A stretch of DNA of 64,000 nucleotides. It comes from Vibrio splendidus. GTDB taxonomy: Bacteria > Pseudomonadota > Gammaproteobacteria > Enterobacterales > Vibrionaceae. The translations under genes were made by a program, and so were the position numbers. The notes beneath the pieces were generated by a model, which worked only from the letters and a program-made list of their open reading frames with translations, made no database searches and had not been told where the DNA came from. Location of the stretch: NCBI RefSeq assembly GCF_003345295.1, contig NZ_CP031056.1, forward strand, positions 1,488,001-1,552,000, in the 5' to 3' direction. The first letter of the stretch is position 1. Every line of letters starts with the position of its first letter. Of this stretch, positions 54,630-63,304 are shown one piece after another.

Positions 54630-54663
54630 AAATGAATACAGAAAACAATTCCTGTATTCATTT
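54630..54663 (+). terminator. Hairpin after the 41-aa gene
   Basis: AAATGAATACAG (54630-54641) pairs with CTGTATTCATTT (54652-54663), loop of ten bases. A third copy, CTGTATTCAT, is in the gene at 54556-54565, so an alternative pairing is possible. Confidence 0.7.
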
Positions 54664-54726
54664 CAGTTAACTCACTTCTGCTGTAATCAATTCAACTCTT
54701 CTGCGATCAAATCAACTCTTCGTTAA

Positions 54727-55803
54727 TTAAATCAGCTCTTCGTTAATAAAGTCTAGAATGTCGATCAGCTCATGATCTGGCAAGTTTAGTAAGTTATCAC
54801 CTACATACCATTCAATCTTACATTGGTTTGGCAGTTCGCTGATCGCTGGGTTTCCTATCCAAATCTTGTGCTTCTTAGCTATATTGTCGCGCAGGATAAT
54901 GCCATCCTCAAAACCCACCGGTAAATAGAGGTGAAGCATGTTTACTTGGGGTTCCTGCGGGTTCACTTTGAACTGCGGGTAATCTTGTAAGATTTGATAG
55001 ATTTGCTTAGTACGCTCATACAATGCTGGCATCAACTCGATCCGTTGATCAAACTGCATTGCTGCCGAAACCACGTAAGGCGTGCGATGATAAACATTTC
55101 CGCCCTGACGCTTCATCCACGCTGAAGCTTTTGCTACGAAAGCCTTATCACCTAATAGGAGTGACCCACCAAGACCGTTTAACCCTTTGTAAAGCGAAAC
55201 ATAAGCCGTATCGAACCCCTTAGCAATCTCGCTATATGGCTTTTGATAATACGCGCCGCACTCCCACAAACGAGCACCATCCATATGCAGATGAATCGAT
55301 TGTTCTTTGCAGTACTGCTTTATCGCTTCAAGCTCTTCCCACTCAGGCAGCTGACCACCAATCTCTCGCATCGGTAGTTCATACAATGCCGCGGCAATCT
55401 CATCAGGCCACGCCTTTAAGTCATCGACATTCCAAGTGCGAAATACATTACCAACCGGAAGTACATTGAAACGGTTCTGGAGCTGATACCCTTGGCGTTC
55501 ATGGCGCATAATATGACTCGACTCATGCATCGCTACTACTGGGTTTCTTTTCTCTTGGCAGGCAATTTCTAATGCTGTGGGTTGGTTCATGGTGCCGGTA
55601 ATCACAAACACGGCGGCTTCATAACCAAGCAGCTCTGCGACCTTATTTTCAAAGCTCTCGATAAACTCGCCATCACCGTAGGTGTCGTGCACCACATCAT
55701 GTGTTTCGCACCATTCAGCCATTTGTGCGAAGGTTTGGGCTGGTGTTGGATCGAAGTGACCAGAAAGCAGCAAATTACATTGTTGACGCAAGTCCGTGCT
55801 CAT
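54727..55803 (-). CDS. Threonine aldolase-like PLP enzyme (beta-eliminating lyase family)
   Basis: 358 residues, fold-type I. HDTYGDGEFIESFENKVAEL, ITGTMNQPTALEIAC, MHESSHIMRHERQG, LHMDGARLWECGAYY (PLP Asp) and VSLYKGLNGLGGSLLLG with PLP Lys. Start ATG at 55803 with GGAAAAGGT upstream; the frame is open to 55884. Close in pattern to low-specificity threonine aldolases, though shorter-tailed; substrate may differ. Confidence 0.82.
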   Translation of the reverse strand: MSTDLRQQCNLLLSGHFDPTPAQTFAQMAEWCETHDVVHDTYGDGEFIESFENKVAELLGYEAAVFVITGTMNQPTALEIACQEKRNPVVAMHESSHIMRHERQGYQLQNRFNVLPVGNVFRTWNVDDLKAWPDEIAAALYELPMREIGGQLPEWEELEAIKQYCKEQSIHLHMDGARLWECGAYYQKPYSEIAKGFDTAYVSLYKGLNGLGGSLLLGDKAFVAKASAWMKRQGGNVYHRTPYVVSAAMQFDQRIELMPALYERTKQIYQILQDYPQFKVNPQEPQVNMLHLYLPVGFEDGIILRDNIAKKHKIWIGNPAISELPNQCKIEWYVGDNLLNLPDHELIDILDFINEELI

Positions 55804-56106
55804 ACCTTTTCCTTTATTCGTTGTCGTTCTATGTAGGGTGATTGAATTATTTACGTTAGCCTTCAACGGTGACATAAAGTACACCTATTCGCTTTTATTA
55901 TTAGCGAATAATTAGTTTTACTCAGTCATCGGCTGCGTGTGCCGGAAATACTCAAATTGATGGGTGTTTTATATAATTAAGTCCCTAAAAACACGCGCAT
56001 CTAACTAGATAAGTATGGGCTAATTCGTTGTTGTTCAACCATTCTTCTATTATTGTATATCTATAATTCCAATAAATATTATTCGTTAATGGACAAAGAG
56101 GGCTAT
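55804..56106. other. Divergent intergenic region
   Basis: About 300 bp, AT-rich, between the aldolase-like gene and the KefF-like gene. It must hold both promoters; no clear operator or RNA was seen. Confidence 0.45.
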
Positions 56107-56721
56107 ATGTCGAAAAATCGAGTCTTGGTGCTATTCGCCCACCCTTCTCAGCATCGCTCTGAAGCTAACAAACCCTTATTTGAGCAAGCCAAACGTATTG
56201 AAGGCGTCACCTGTGTCGACCTTTATGCTGAATACCCAACCTTCAAGATCAATATCGATCGCGAACAGAAACGCCTGTTGGACCATGACATCATCATTTT
56301 TCAGTTCCCACTATATTGGTACTCAACACCCGCAATTCTTAAAGAATGGCAAGACCTCGTCCTAGAATACGGATTTGCTTACGGCACCGATGGCAATGAA
56401 CTGCAAGGCAAAAGCTTGTTATGCAGTATCACCGCTGGCGGCAAAAAAGAGGCTTATCAAACTGACGGTTATAACCACTTCACCATCCGTGAACTGCTTC
56501 ACCCAATTGAACAAACGGCGTCTTTGTGCGGCATGAACTACTTGGCTCCATTGGCTTTGTTTGGTTCACGGACTGCGTTAGAAGAAGGCCGAATTCAAGA
56601 TCACGTAAATAGCTACAAATCGCTTTTAGAGGCTTTTGTTGCGGGCGAAGTCGACCTCAACAAGGCAAGCAAGGCTGAAAAGCTAAACCATTACGTCGAT
56701 GAAATGATGAGCAGAGGTTAG
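56107..56721 (+). CDS. KefF/KefG-type NAD(P)H oxidoreductase (potassium efflux ancillary)
   Basis: 204 residues, flavodoxin-like fold. VLVLFAHPSQHRSEANKPLFEQ, then FQFPLYWYSTPAILKEWQDLVLEYGFAYG and LCSITAGGKKEAYQ are typical of the quinone-reductase/KefF group. ATG at 56107 chosen for the AGAGGG 5 bases upstream; ATGs further upstream lack a site. Four bases separate it from the antiporter gene, so it is the cytosolic activator of that antiporter. Confidence 0.88.
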   Translation: MSKNRVLVLFAHPSQHRSEANKPLFEQAKRIEGVTCVDLYAEYPTFKINIDREQKRLLDHDIIIFQFPLYWYSTPAILKEWQDLVLEYGFAYGTDGNELQGKSLLCSITAGGKKEAYQTDGYNHFTIRELLHPIEQTASLCGMNYLAPLALFGSRTALEEGRIQDHVNSYKSLLEAFVAGEVDLNKASKAEKLNHYVDEMMSRG

Positions 56722-56724
56722 ATC

Positions 56725-58650
56725 ATGACAGGATATTTTCTACAAGCATTTATCTATTTGCTCGCGGCAGTCATCGCCGTCCCTATCGCTAAGAGACTTG
56801 GCCTCGGTTCTGTGCTTGGTTACCTGATTGCCGGTGTGGTGATTGGCCCAATTATCGGCTTAGTGGGCGAAGAGACCACGACCATTCAACACTTTGCCGA
56901 ATTCGGTGTGGTGATGATGCTGTTCTTGGTCGGACTTGAGCTTGAGCCGAAGATGCTTTGGGCAATGAGAAACCGCCTTATGGGGCTCGGCGGCCTACAA
57001 GTCGGTGGCACAACGACCATAGTGATGGGCATTGCATTGTTCTTTGGGCAACCTTGGACGATCGCGCTGACTATCGGTTTGATCTTCGCACTGTCATCTA
57101 CGGCGATTGTTCTCCAAACCTTTAATGAGAAAGGACTCTCCAAGACAGAAGGCGGCAAGAATGCTTTCTCGGTCTTACTGTTCCAAGATATCGCCGTCAT
57201 TCCGATGTTGGCATTTATCCCTCTATTAGCATTGCCAGAATTAATCGAAGCTGCACAAAGCGCGGTCGCTTCGGCTTCTGATCACCATGAAGAGTTGAGT
57301 CTTGTTGCTGGCCTACCCGGCTGGGCTTATGGCCTTGTGATCACAGCATCTATTGCGATTGTTGTGGTCGGCGGGCACTTCTTGAGTCGCCCACTGTTCC
57401 GCTTTGTGGCGAGCTCAGGCCTGCGTGAAATCTTTACCGCAACCGCACTGATGTTAGTTATTGGTATTGCTGCACTAATGAGCCTTGTTGGCTTATCTCC
57501 TGCGCTTGGTACCTTCCTTGCCGGTGTGGTATTGGCGAACAGTGAATTCCGCCATGAGCTTGAGTCTAATATCGACCCATTCAAAGGGCTGCTACTTGGC
57601 TTGTTCTTCATTACGGTAGGTGCGGGCATCAACTTTGATGTTCTATTCAACGACTTTGGTTTAATCATTGGCCTCACTCTTGGCGTTATGCTACTTAAAG
57701 CCTTGGTGTTATTTACATTGGCGCTGATCTTTAAAATCAAAAATAGCGACCGATGGTTGTTTACGTTGAGCTTGGCGCAAGCCGGTGAATTTGGTTTTGT
57801 ACTACTTAGCTTCTCGGCTCAAAACCACGTATTGCCTGCTGATATAGTCCAAACTCTGTCGCTGGTTGTTGCTCTTTCAATGTTCCTAACACCAGGCTTA
57901 TTCATTCTATTTGATAAAGTGATACTTCCTCGTTACGAGCAAAAGTCTAACGATCGAGAGGCCGATACTATCGAAGAGAAAGGCACGGTGATCATTGCTG
58001 GTATTGGCCGATTCGGTCAAATCGTTAACCGCTTATTGGTGTCGAATGATGTCAATACTGTGGTTCTGGATCACCAAGCTAACCAAGTCGATTTGTTACG
58101 CTCCATCAATATCAAATCTTACTTTGGTGATGCAACTCGTCATGACTTATTGCATACCGCAGGAATCGAAGAAGCGGCAATGCTTGTCGTCGCTATCGAT
58201 AACCAAGACTCAAGCGTTGAATTGGTGAAGTATGTTAAACACACCTACCCTAATGTGAAAATCTTAGCGCGTGCGTTCGACCGTGGTCACAGTTACCGCC
58301 TACGAGAAGCCGGTGCAGATACTGTAGTCTCAGAAACGTACCACTCGGCACTCGAAATGGGCGCAGAAGCTTTACGTTCTTTAGGGCACCACCCATTCTT
58401 CGTCGAACAGCAAAAATCAACGTATCAACGTGTTGAAAGTCGTAAGTCTGAAAAGCTTTACCAAGCTTGGTCTGATGCTGAAGAGAACCCACGTTACGAC
58501 AACAACTACCGACAAATCTTCATTCACCTTGAAGAAGCAATGAAAGAAGACATGAAGAAGGACCGTTCAGACAAGCATTCACGCTCCGAACGAGGTTGGA
58601 CACCACCGCCAAAAGGTTATGCCGACGGCTTTGAGGAAGAACAATCCTAA
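56725..58650 (+). CDS. kefB: Glutathione-regulated K+/H+ antiporter, KefB/KefC family
   Basis: 641 residues (Kef usually 600-620). CPA2 membrane domain with about twelve segments (LAAVIAVPIAKRLGLGSVLGYLIAGVVIGP, LLFQDIAVIPMLAFIPL, GTFLAGVVLANSEFRHELE). The cytoplasmic KTN domain starts near 410: VIIAGIGRFGQIVNRLL with the GxGRxG NAD-binding motif. An extended, charged C-terminal tail follows (KKDRSDKHSRSERGW). Electrophiles, sensed via glutathione adducts, open it to lower cytoplasmic pH. KefB or KefC cannot be chosen with certainty. Confidence 0.9.
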   Translation: MTGYFLQAFIYLLAAVIAVPIAKRLGLGSVLGYLIAGVVIGPIIGLVGEETTTIQHFAEFGVVMMLFLVGLELEPKMLWAMRNRLMGLGGLQVGGTTTIVMGIALFFGQPWTIALTIGLIFALSSTAIVLQTFNEKGLSKTEGGKNAFSVLLFQDIAVIPMLAFIPLLALPELIEAAQSAVASASDHHEELSLVAGLPGWAYGLVITASIAIVVVGGHFLSRPLFRFVASSGLREIFTATALMLVIGIAALMSLVGLSPALGTFLAGVVLANSEFRHELESNIDPFKGLLLGLFFITVGAGINFDVLFNDFGLIIGLTLGVMLLKALVLFTLALIFKIKNSDRWLFTLSLAQAGEFGFVLLSFSAQNHVLPADIVQTLSLVVALSMFLTPGLFILFDKVILPRYEQKSNDREADTIEEKGTVIIAGIGRFGQIVNRLLVSNDVNTVVLDHQANQVDLLRSINIKSYFGDATRHDLLHTAGIEEAAMLVVAIDNQDSSVELVKYVKHTYPNVKILARAFDRGHSYRLREAGADTVVSETYHSALEMGAEALRSLGHHPFFVEQQKSTYQRVESRKSEKLYQAWSDAEENPRYDNNYRQIFIHLEEAMKEDMKKDRSDKHSRSERGWTPPPKGYADGFEEEQS

Positions 58651-58683
58651 GCAGGGCTCTAAATACAAGGTCAAACACTATTC

Positions 58684-58709
58684 AAAAAGCGGCTTATAAG
58701 CCGCTTTTT
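58684..58709. terminator. Terminator after kefB-type gene
   Basis: AAAAAGCGGCTTATAAGCCG + CTTTTT is a palindrome with a stem of more than ten base pairs and flanking A and T runs. Confidence 0.9.
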
Positions 58710-59177
58710 CTTCACCTAACCCACACGAAGTGCCCTATCAGTACGAAGAACGGATGCTGGAATCGGTAATCCACAACATTTATGTGATCTACCTATAATT
58801 TTTAATTTCTACTCACATAGCAAAAATGAATTCATTTTTTACATTATTGAAACATTCCACTCTTGCATAAACCACACTATAAACATGGCTATATATGCAC
58901 TCCATCTAACCATTCGAACATCGAGTCGATTTATAGCGACCACTCTCTAAGGCTTGAATTACATTGCATATATCTAAACTCGCCTCACAAGCTGCCATTA
59001 AAACATTCACAAAACCAATAATTAATACTCCACATTCACAAATTCAAACCGTGAAAATTAACACAAACGTTTCAAAGTATGTCTATCGTTACAATTTGTA
59101 ACGTATGCCAGTTGTCGGTATAGTCCTGCACTTCAAAAAGTGAGGCGGTTGCGCTCACCTTAAAGGAGATAATAATA
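58710..59177 (+). promoter_or_regulatory. Upstream region of the DUF819 gene with a palindrome
   Basis: CGTTACAATTTGTAACG at 59087-59103 is a perfect inverted repeat about one central base, about 75 bp before the start codon. Closer to the start, GTGAGGCG-GTTG-CGCTCAC (59141-59159) forms a hairpin with one bulge, just before the AAAGGAG ribosome site. The rest is AT-rich without genes. Confidence 0.5.
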
Positions 59178-60401
59178 ATGATTACTAATGATGCTGTAAT
59201 AATGGGCATGTTAGCTGTTATTCTTGGCGGTGTTTTTATCACGGAAAGTAGCCAAAATAGCGCACTGAAAAAATTCTACTCGTTCGTTCCGGGTCTATTG
59301 CTCTGTTACTTTGTTCCCTCATTGCTGAACAGCTTCGGCATCATCGATGCGTCAAACTCAAAGCTATACTTCGTTGCAAGTCGCTACCTCTTACCGAGTG
59401 CACTCGTTCTTCTGATCATCTCAGCAGACCTTCGTAAAATATTTGGCCTTGGTTCTAAAGCCGTCATCATGTTCCTAACTGGTACTGTCGGCATTATCAT
59501 TGGCGGGCCTTTAGCGATTCTAATTATCGACCAAGTTAATCCTGATCTTGTATCTGGCGATGTATGGCGTGGCCTTACAACTGTGGCAGGTTCTTGGATT
59601 GGCGGCGGTGCAAACCAAGCAGCAATGAAAGAAGTGTTCGAGGTTGATGACCAATTATTCTCTGCAATGATTACGGTTGATGTTATCTGTGCGAACATTT
59701 GGATGGCCGTGTTACTTATCATGGCAGGTCGTCAGAAGAAGATTGATGCATGGTTGAAAGCAGATACTTCATCTATTGAAGAGCTAAAAGAGACGGTTTC
59801 TAAATACCAAGAAGAGAACGCTCGCCCAACAACCACAACAGATCTCATGAAGATCACGGGTATTGCGTTCGGTCTTACCGGCCTAGCTCACTTATTCAGT
59901 GACCTAATCGCACCTTGGATCTCGACCAACGCTCCAGAACTCGCGAAATACAGCCTTACATCAGGCTTCTTCTGGTTAATCGTAATGGTGACAACGTTCG
60001 CGCTCATCGCTTCATGCTTCAAATCAACACGCAGTCTTGAGCACAGTGGCGCATCAAAGGTAGGTTCAGCGTTCATCTACATCCTAGTTGCAACTATCGG
60101 TATGCAAATGGATGTGACGGCTATCTTAGACAATCCAGGCTACTTCTTCATTGGTATCACATGGCTAACTATCCATGCCATTCTAATGATTGTGATGGCG
60201 AAGCTTATCCGCGCACCACTGTTCTTCATGGCTGTCGGTAGCCAGGCTAACGTTGGCGGCGCAGCATCAGCTCCTATCGTAGCTGCAGCGTTCCACCCAG
60301 CATTAGCGCCAGTCGGTATCCTTATGGCTGTATTGGGCTACGCTCTAGGTACATACGGTGCCTACATCTGTGGTCTCATCATGCAGGCTGCTACGGGTTA
60401 A
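59178..60401 (+). CDS. DUF819 family inner-membrane protein
   Basis: 407 residues with about ten membrane segments. Family-like text: LCYFVPSLLNSFGIIDAS, SRYLLPSALVLLIISADLRKI, GSWIGGGANQAAMKEVFE, and ATIGMQMDVTAILD; the end is ANVGGAASAPIVAAAFHPALAPVGILMAVLGYALGTYG, seemingly a transporter re-entrant motif. Likely a transporter; substrate unknown in the family. AAAGGAG upstream of ATG. Own terminator. Confidence 0.85.
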   Translation: MITNDAVIMGMLAVILGGVFITESSQNSALKKFYSFVPGLLLCYFVPSLLNSFGIIDASNSKLYFVASRYLLPSALVLLIISADLRKIFGLGSKAVIMFLTGTVGIIIGGPLAILIIDQVNPDLVSGDVWRGLTTVAGSWIGGGANQAAMKEVFEVDDQLFSAMITVDVICANIWMAVLLIMAGRQKKIDAWLKADTSSIEELKETVSKYQEENARPTTTTDLMKITGIAFGLTGLAHLFSDLIAPWISTNAPELAKYSLTSGFFWLIVMVTTFALIASCFKSTRSLEHSGASKVGSAFIYILVATIGMQMDVTAILDNPGYFFIGITWLTIHAILMIVMAKLIRAPLFFMAVGSQANVGGAASAPIVAAAFHPALAPVGILMAVLGYALGTYGAYICGLIMQAATG

Positions 60402-60426
60402 TAGAAGCGCTTCAATGCAGTAACAC

Positions 60427-60458
60427 AAAAGGCTGAACGATGATCGTTCAGCCTTTTT
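60427..60458. terminator. Bidirectional terminator
   Basis: AAAAGGCTGAACGA (60427-60440) pairs with TCGTTCAGCCTTTT (60444-60457); loop TGA. Lies between convergent genes. Confidence 0.92.
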
Positions 60459-60482
60459 CATTTCTACTCTTTCACAATTAGA

Positions 60483-61343
60483 TTAATCAAACAAAGACGC
60501 CAGCTTATTTTCCACCACAGGACTGATATTAAAGCTCAACATAAAGTCCGGACGTGTCTTTTCATCTTTCTCAATATAATAATTCGCTTCAATACCGAAC
60601 TTCCAAGGACGTCCATTCAAAACCGTTGTTTTACTAATACTGATATTTAACGGAATTTCCGCCTGATCCTTATTCCAGTCATATGAGAATGTCGGCGCAG
60701 AACCAACCGTCCAACCTCCACCTAAGATCTCTACCCAAAAAACTTGTGTCGATGTCTTGTTTATTCGAGTATCAGAATGGTCGGCTCCGTCTCCAGAAAC
60801 ACCATACAAGTGGTTTGGGAACATACCTACAACTCGCTCACTACTTGCCTTCCCGACCATAAACTCTGGCCCGACAGCAAATTGATCAGCCGTTAAGTCA
60901 TTACTACCTGTAGGCAAAGAAGCAAACAGACCGAAAGCGACAATAGTACCGCCCTCCATTTTAGGCGCATAAGCTAAATCAAATGAGATGTCTGTAACGC
61001 CTGACTGCTCCATATGTTGGGAACTTGTCGGCGCATTCACATTGAAATCATTCTGAACATAAGAGATAGCCGGGCGGAAGATCACTTTGTCGCCATTATC
61101 CATTGGAAACGGCAATGTCGGCTGTAATACAGTCGCGAAAGCATCCCCTCCACCATCGTAACCACCTGAATACTGGAGCTTTAAATTAAGGCTAGCGTAA
61201 GCTGTGTTTGGGTTTGCAAGTTCCTTTGCTGCCTGTTCTGCTGCTTGATTGCTATTACCTTTCGAGATAGTGGTATTAGCGTTCGCAAAATTCGGCGTTA
61301 ATAATATTCCAGTTATTATCAGTGCAAGTGGTTGACAAGCCAT
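60483..61343 (-). CDS. Outer-membrane protein resembling the MetA-pathway phenol-degradation family
   Basis: 286 residues. Signal peptide (MACQPLALIITGILLTPNFA, then NAN). Beta-barrel-like strands: YASLNLKLQYSGGYDGGGDA, ATVLQPTLPFPMDNGDKVIFRPAISYV, GVTDISFDLAYAP, and SYDWNKDQAEIPLNISISKT; C-terminal region ends LSFNISPVVENKLASLFD. This pattern fits the family that includes putative hydrocarbon/phenol transport proteins, but the match is by pattern. ATG at 61343 with GAGAGGG upstream; TTG at 61358 also open. Confidence 0.72.
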   Translation of the reverse strand: MACQPLALIITGILLTPNFANANTTISKGNSNQAAEQAAKELANPNTAYASLNLKLQYSGGYDGGGDAFATVLQPTLPFPMDNGDKVIFRPAISYVQNDFNVNAPTSSQHMEQSGVTDISFDLAYAPKMEGGTIVAFGLFASLPTGSNDLTADQFAVGPEFMVGKASSERVVGMFPNHLYGVSGDGADHSDTRINKTSTQVFWVEILGGGWTVGSAPTFSYDWNKDQAEIPLNISISKTTVLNGRPWKFGIEANYYIEKDEKTRPDFMLSFNISPVVENKLASLFD

Positions 61344-61471
61344 GAGCCCTCTCTTCAATAATAAAACAATAAGGTGTAACTGCTTATTGAGTATTTTAGA
61401 GATTACTGAGCAGTAAAATGGCCATTAAGTGACAGAGGTAATTTAGTTGAGAAGAAGAGAGCTTAGATACA

Positions 61472-61501
61472 AAAATGCCCCAAATCTCTTTGGGGCATTT
61501 T
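61472..61501. terminator. Terminator, probably of the original tdh operon
   Basis: AAAATGCCCCAAA (61472-61484) pairs perfectly with TTTGGGGCATTTT (61489-61501) over TCTC. It is 40 bp after the stop codon of the tdh remnant on the minus strand. Confidence 0.9.
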
Positions 61502-61540
61502 CAAATAATCAGGAAGCGAGAGAGTGTTTACTCCTTAAGC

Positions 61541-61680
61541 TTATTCCCAATCAAGAATTACTTTACCAGACATACCAGAGCGTATCATGTCGAAGCCTTT
61601 CTGGAAGTCGTCCACTTTGTAGTGGTGGGTAATGATTGGTGTTAGATCTAGGCCAGACTGGATTAGTGAAGCCATTATGT
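61541..61680 (-). pseudogene. tdh: 3' remnant of L-threonine 3-dehydrogenase
   Basis: Translating the complement gives MASLIQSGLDLTPIITHHYK, VDDFQKGFDMIRSG and MSGKVILDWE then stop. This is the C-terminus of Tdh (E. coli ends in SGKVILSWD), about 46 of 343 codons, with no stop inside. Upstream (toward 61681) homology ends abruptly: the expected WYKMA is YIMA and the sequence becomes AT-rich. kbl and the rest of tdh are absent from the window. Either a deletion has removed them or an insertion lies to the right with a complete tdh beyond it; the lack of decay favours the second. The reading frame has no start. Confidence 0.88.
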
Positions 61681-62087
61681 ACAAAACAAAAATTAAACAT
61701 TATAAAACAACAAGTTAATCTTATTCCATAAAGTATATGGCGACAAAGTGGCGACAGTTTCAGTCATTGTTATAACTCCCCCACTTCAATAGGAGGTGTC
61801 TTTCCCACCTTTCTTCCTATTTAACGCCTACAAACAAGTAAGCACTGTAAGAAAATATGCCGTAGAACTTTAAGGAACGAAAATAAATTACTATAAAAAC
61901 AACAATTTGACCAAGAAACCTATGTATATAAAAACAGTTACAAAGACAATTTATACCCATAAATAACGCTGTTTTATAATGAAAGCCGCCATTTTTGCAG
62001 CCACTTTTTGAGAGTGACTCAACCAACAAAAAAGCCAGCATTGAATCCATCAACACTGGCCTTTGTTTAGTTAAACCGATGAGAGGG
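61681..62087. other. AT-rich junction region
   Basis: About 400 bp of AT-rich DNA between the tdh remnant and the first repeat-protein gene. TGGCGACA occurs at 61738-61745 and 61749-61756 (11-bp period) and may be a recombinase arm site or just a repeat. A small GGAGGTG/CACCTTTC inverted pair is near 61791-61815. A 79-codon minus-strand frame (61817-62056) has no support. Confidence 0.4.
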
Positions 62088-63278
62088 TTAGTCTACAAAA
62101 TACGGCAGTTGTTCTTCAGTCAAAGCACTGTCTTTGGCAAAGTCAGTATGCCCCAGTACCCTGCTCACGTTCCAATTGGTTAGATCTTGGTTAAATGCAG
62201 AAGCATTAGAAAACATCTCTTTCATATTTCTCACACTCAATGTATTCCAATTACCAATATCTTGGTTAAATACTTTTGCCCCAGAAAACATATTATCCAT
62301 TGAAGCTACTTGTGAAGTATACCAATTGCCAATGTCTTGGTTAAATTTTTCTGCGCCAGAAAACATCTTACTCATAATCCATACTCTTGATGTATCCCAA
62401 TGTCCTATGTCTTGATTAAAAACTCGTGCTTTGTAAAACATCGAAGCCATGTTCGTCACATTCGATGTATCCCAATTCCCAATTTTTTGGTCGAATGCGT
62501 GTGCTTCCCTGAACATACTTTGCATAAGCTCCACATTAGACGTATCCCAATTACCAATATTTTGATTGAACGCGTATGCTTGCCAGAACATCGTAGTCAT
62601 ATCCTGAACTCTTGATGTATCCCAATTACCGATATCTTGATTAAAGGATTCTGCCTTTCTAAACATATCCCTCATATTAGTTACATTAGACGTATCCCAA
62701 TGACCAATATTTTGATTAAACGCGTATGCGCTCCAGAACACCGACCTCATATCCAGAACACTTGATGTATCCCAATAACCTATATCTTGGTTAAATACCC
62801 ATGCAGAACTGAACATAAAATCCATTCTTTGAACACTTGATGTATTCCAATAGCCTATATCTTGGTTAAATGAATGTGCCCAAGAGAACATAGAACTCAT
62901 ATCTGTAACATTAGATGTATCCCAATGTCCTATGTCTTGATTAAAAACTCGTGCTTTGTAAAACATCCAAGCCATGTTCGTCACATTTGATGTATCCCAA
63001 TCACTAATATCTGTATTAAAAGAAACTCGGTCATAAAACACTCTACTCATATCCGTCACCTGTGTGGTGCACAAGCGGATATGACCTTGCTCTAAATTAT
63101 CTAACAAAGTCTTATTTTTAATTAGAGTATTATCCACCACGACATAAACTTTGCCATTCTCAAACATCACTGAGTTAACGGCTTGGTCAGGGCACTTTAC
63201 TGAGATATCAGCAGCAAAAGCAGTTTGGCTAGCAAGCGCGGCGGCGCCCACAAGAAGTGAGGTTATGGTTCTTTTCAT
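62088..63278 (-). CDS. Secreted BspA/DUF285-type repeat protein, 12 repeats
   Basis: 396 residues. Signal peptide (MKRTITSLLVGAAALASQTA, cleaved near AFA). Residues 23-76 form a small head with Cys29 and Cys70. Then twelve repeats of exactly 25 residues (77-376), consensus M--MF--A--FNQDIGNWDT S-V--, for example MSSMFSWAHSFNQDIGYWNT. A 20-residue tail follows (HTDFAKDSALTEEQLPYFVD). This is the DUF285/BspA-like leucine-rich-repeat superfamily, known from surface proteins. Probably periplasmic or exported and used in binding. Head and tail are shared with the next gene, which has two repeats. ATG at 63278, no strong ribosome site. Confidence 0.9.
   Translation of the reverse strand: MKRTITSLLVGAAALASQTAFAADISVKCPDQAVNSVMFENGKVYVVVDNTLIKNKTLLDNLEQGHIRLCTTQVTDMSRVFYDRVSFNTDISDWDTSNVTNMAWMFYKARVFNQDIGHWDTSNVTDMSSMFSWAHSFNQDIGYWNTSSVQRMDFMFSSAWVFNQDIGYWDTSSVLDMRSVFWSAYAFNQNIGHWDTSNVTNMRDMFRKAESFNQDIGNWDTSRVQDMTTMFWQAYAFNQNIGNWDTSNVELMQSMFREAHAFDQKIGNWDTSNVTNMASMFYKARVFNQDIGHWDTSRVWIMSKMFSGAEKFNQDIGNWYTSQVASMDNMFSGAKVFNQDIGNWNTLSVRNMKEMFSNASAFNQDLTNWNVSRVLGHTDFAKDSALTEEQLPYFVD
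62151..63050 (-). repeat. Twelve 75-bp coding repeats
   Basis: DNA of the 25-residue repeats, 12 x 75 bp with no length variation. Two units, at 62389-62476 and 62914-63001, share 88 bp with only two differences, 525 bp (seven repeats) apart, pointing to recent exchange or duplication inside the array. Confidence 0.93.
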
Positions 63279-63304
63279 TATATTGTCCTAGGGTTGAATA
63301 GACG

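Noticed and set aside
56886..57200. 104-codon minus-strand frame opposite the Kef antiporter gene
   Set aside because: Antisense shadow of a conserved membrane domain.
57327..57740. 137-codon minus-strand frame opposite the Kef antiporter gene
   Set aside because: Wholly inside a convincing gene, with no ribosome site or plausible protein features.
61817..62056. 79-codon hydrophobic minus-strand frame
   Set aside because: No ribosome site, cysteine- and phenylalanine-rich AT-driven composition, no recognisable pattern.
62151..63050. Regular 75-bp units suspected as CRISPR
   Set aside because: Units are contiguous, code in frame for 25-residue protein repeats and have no unique spacers.
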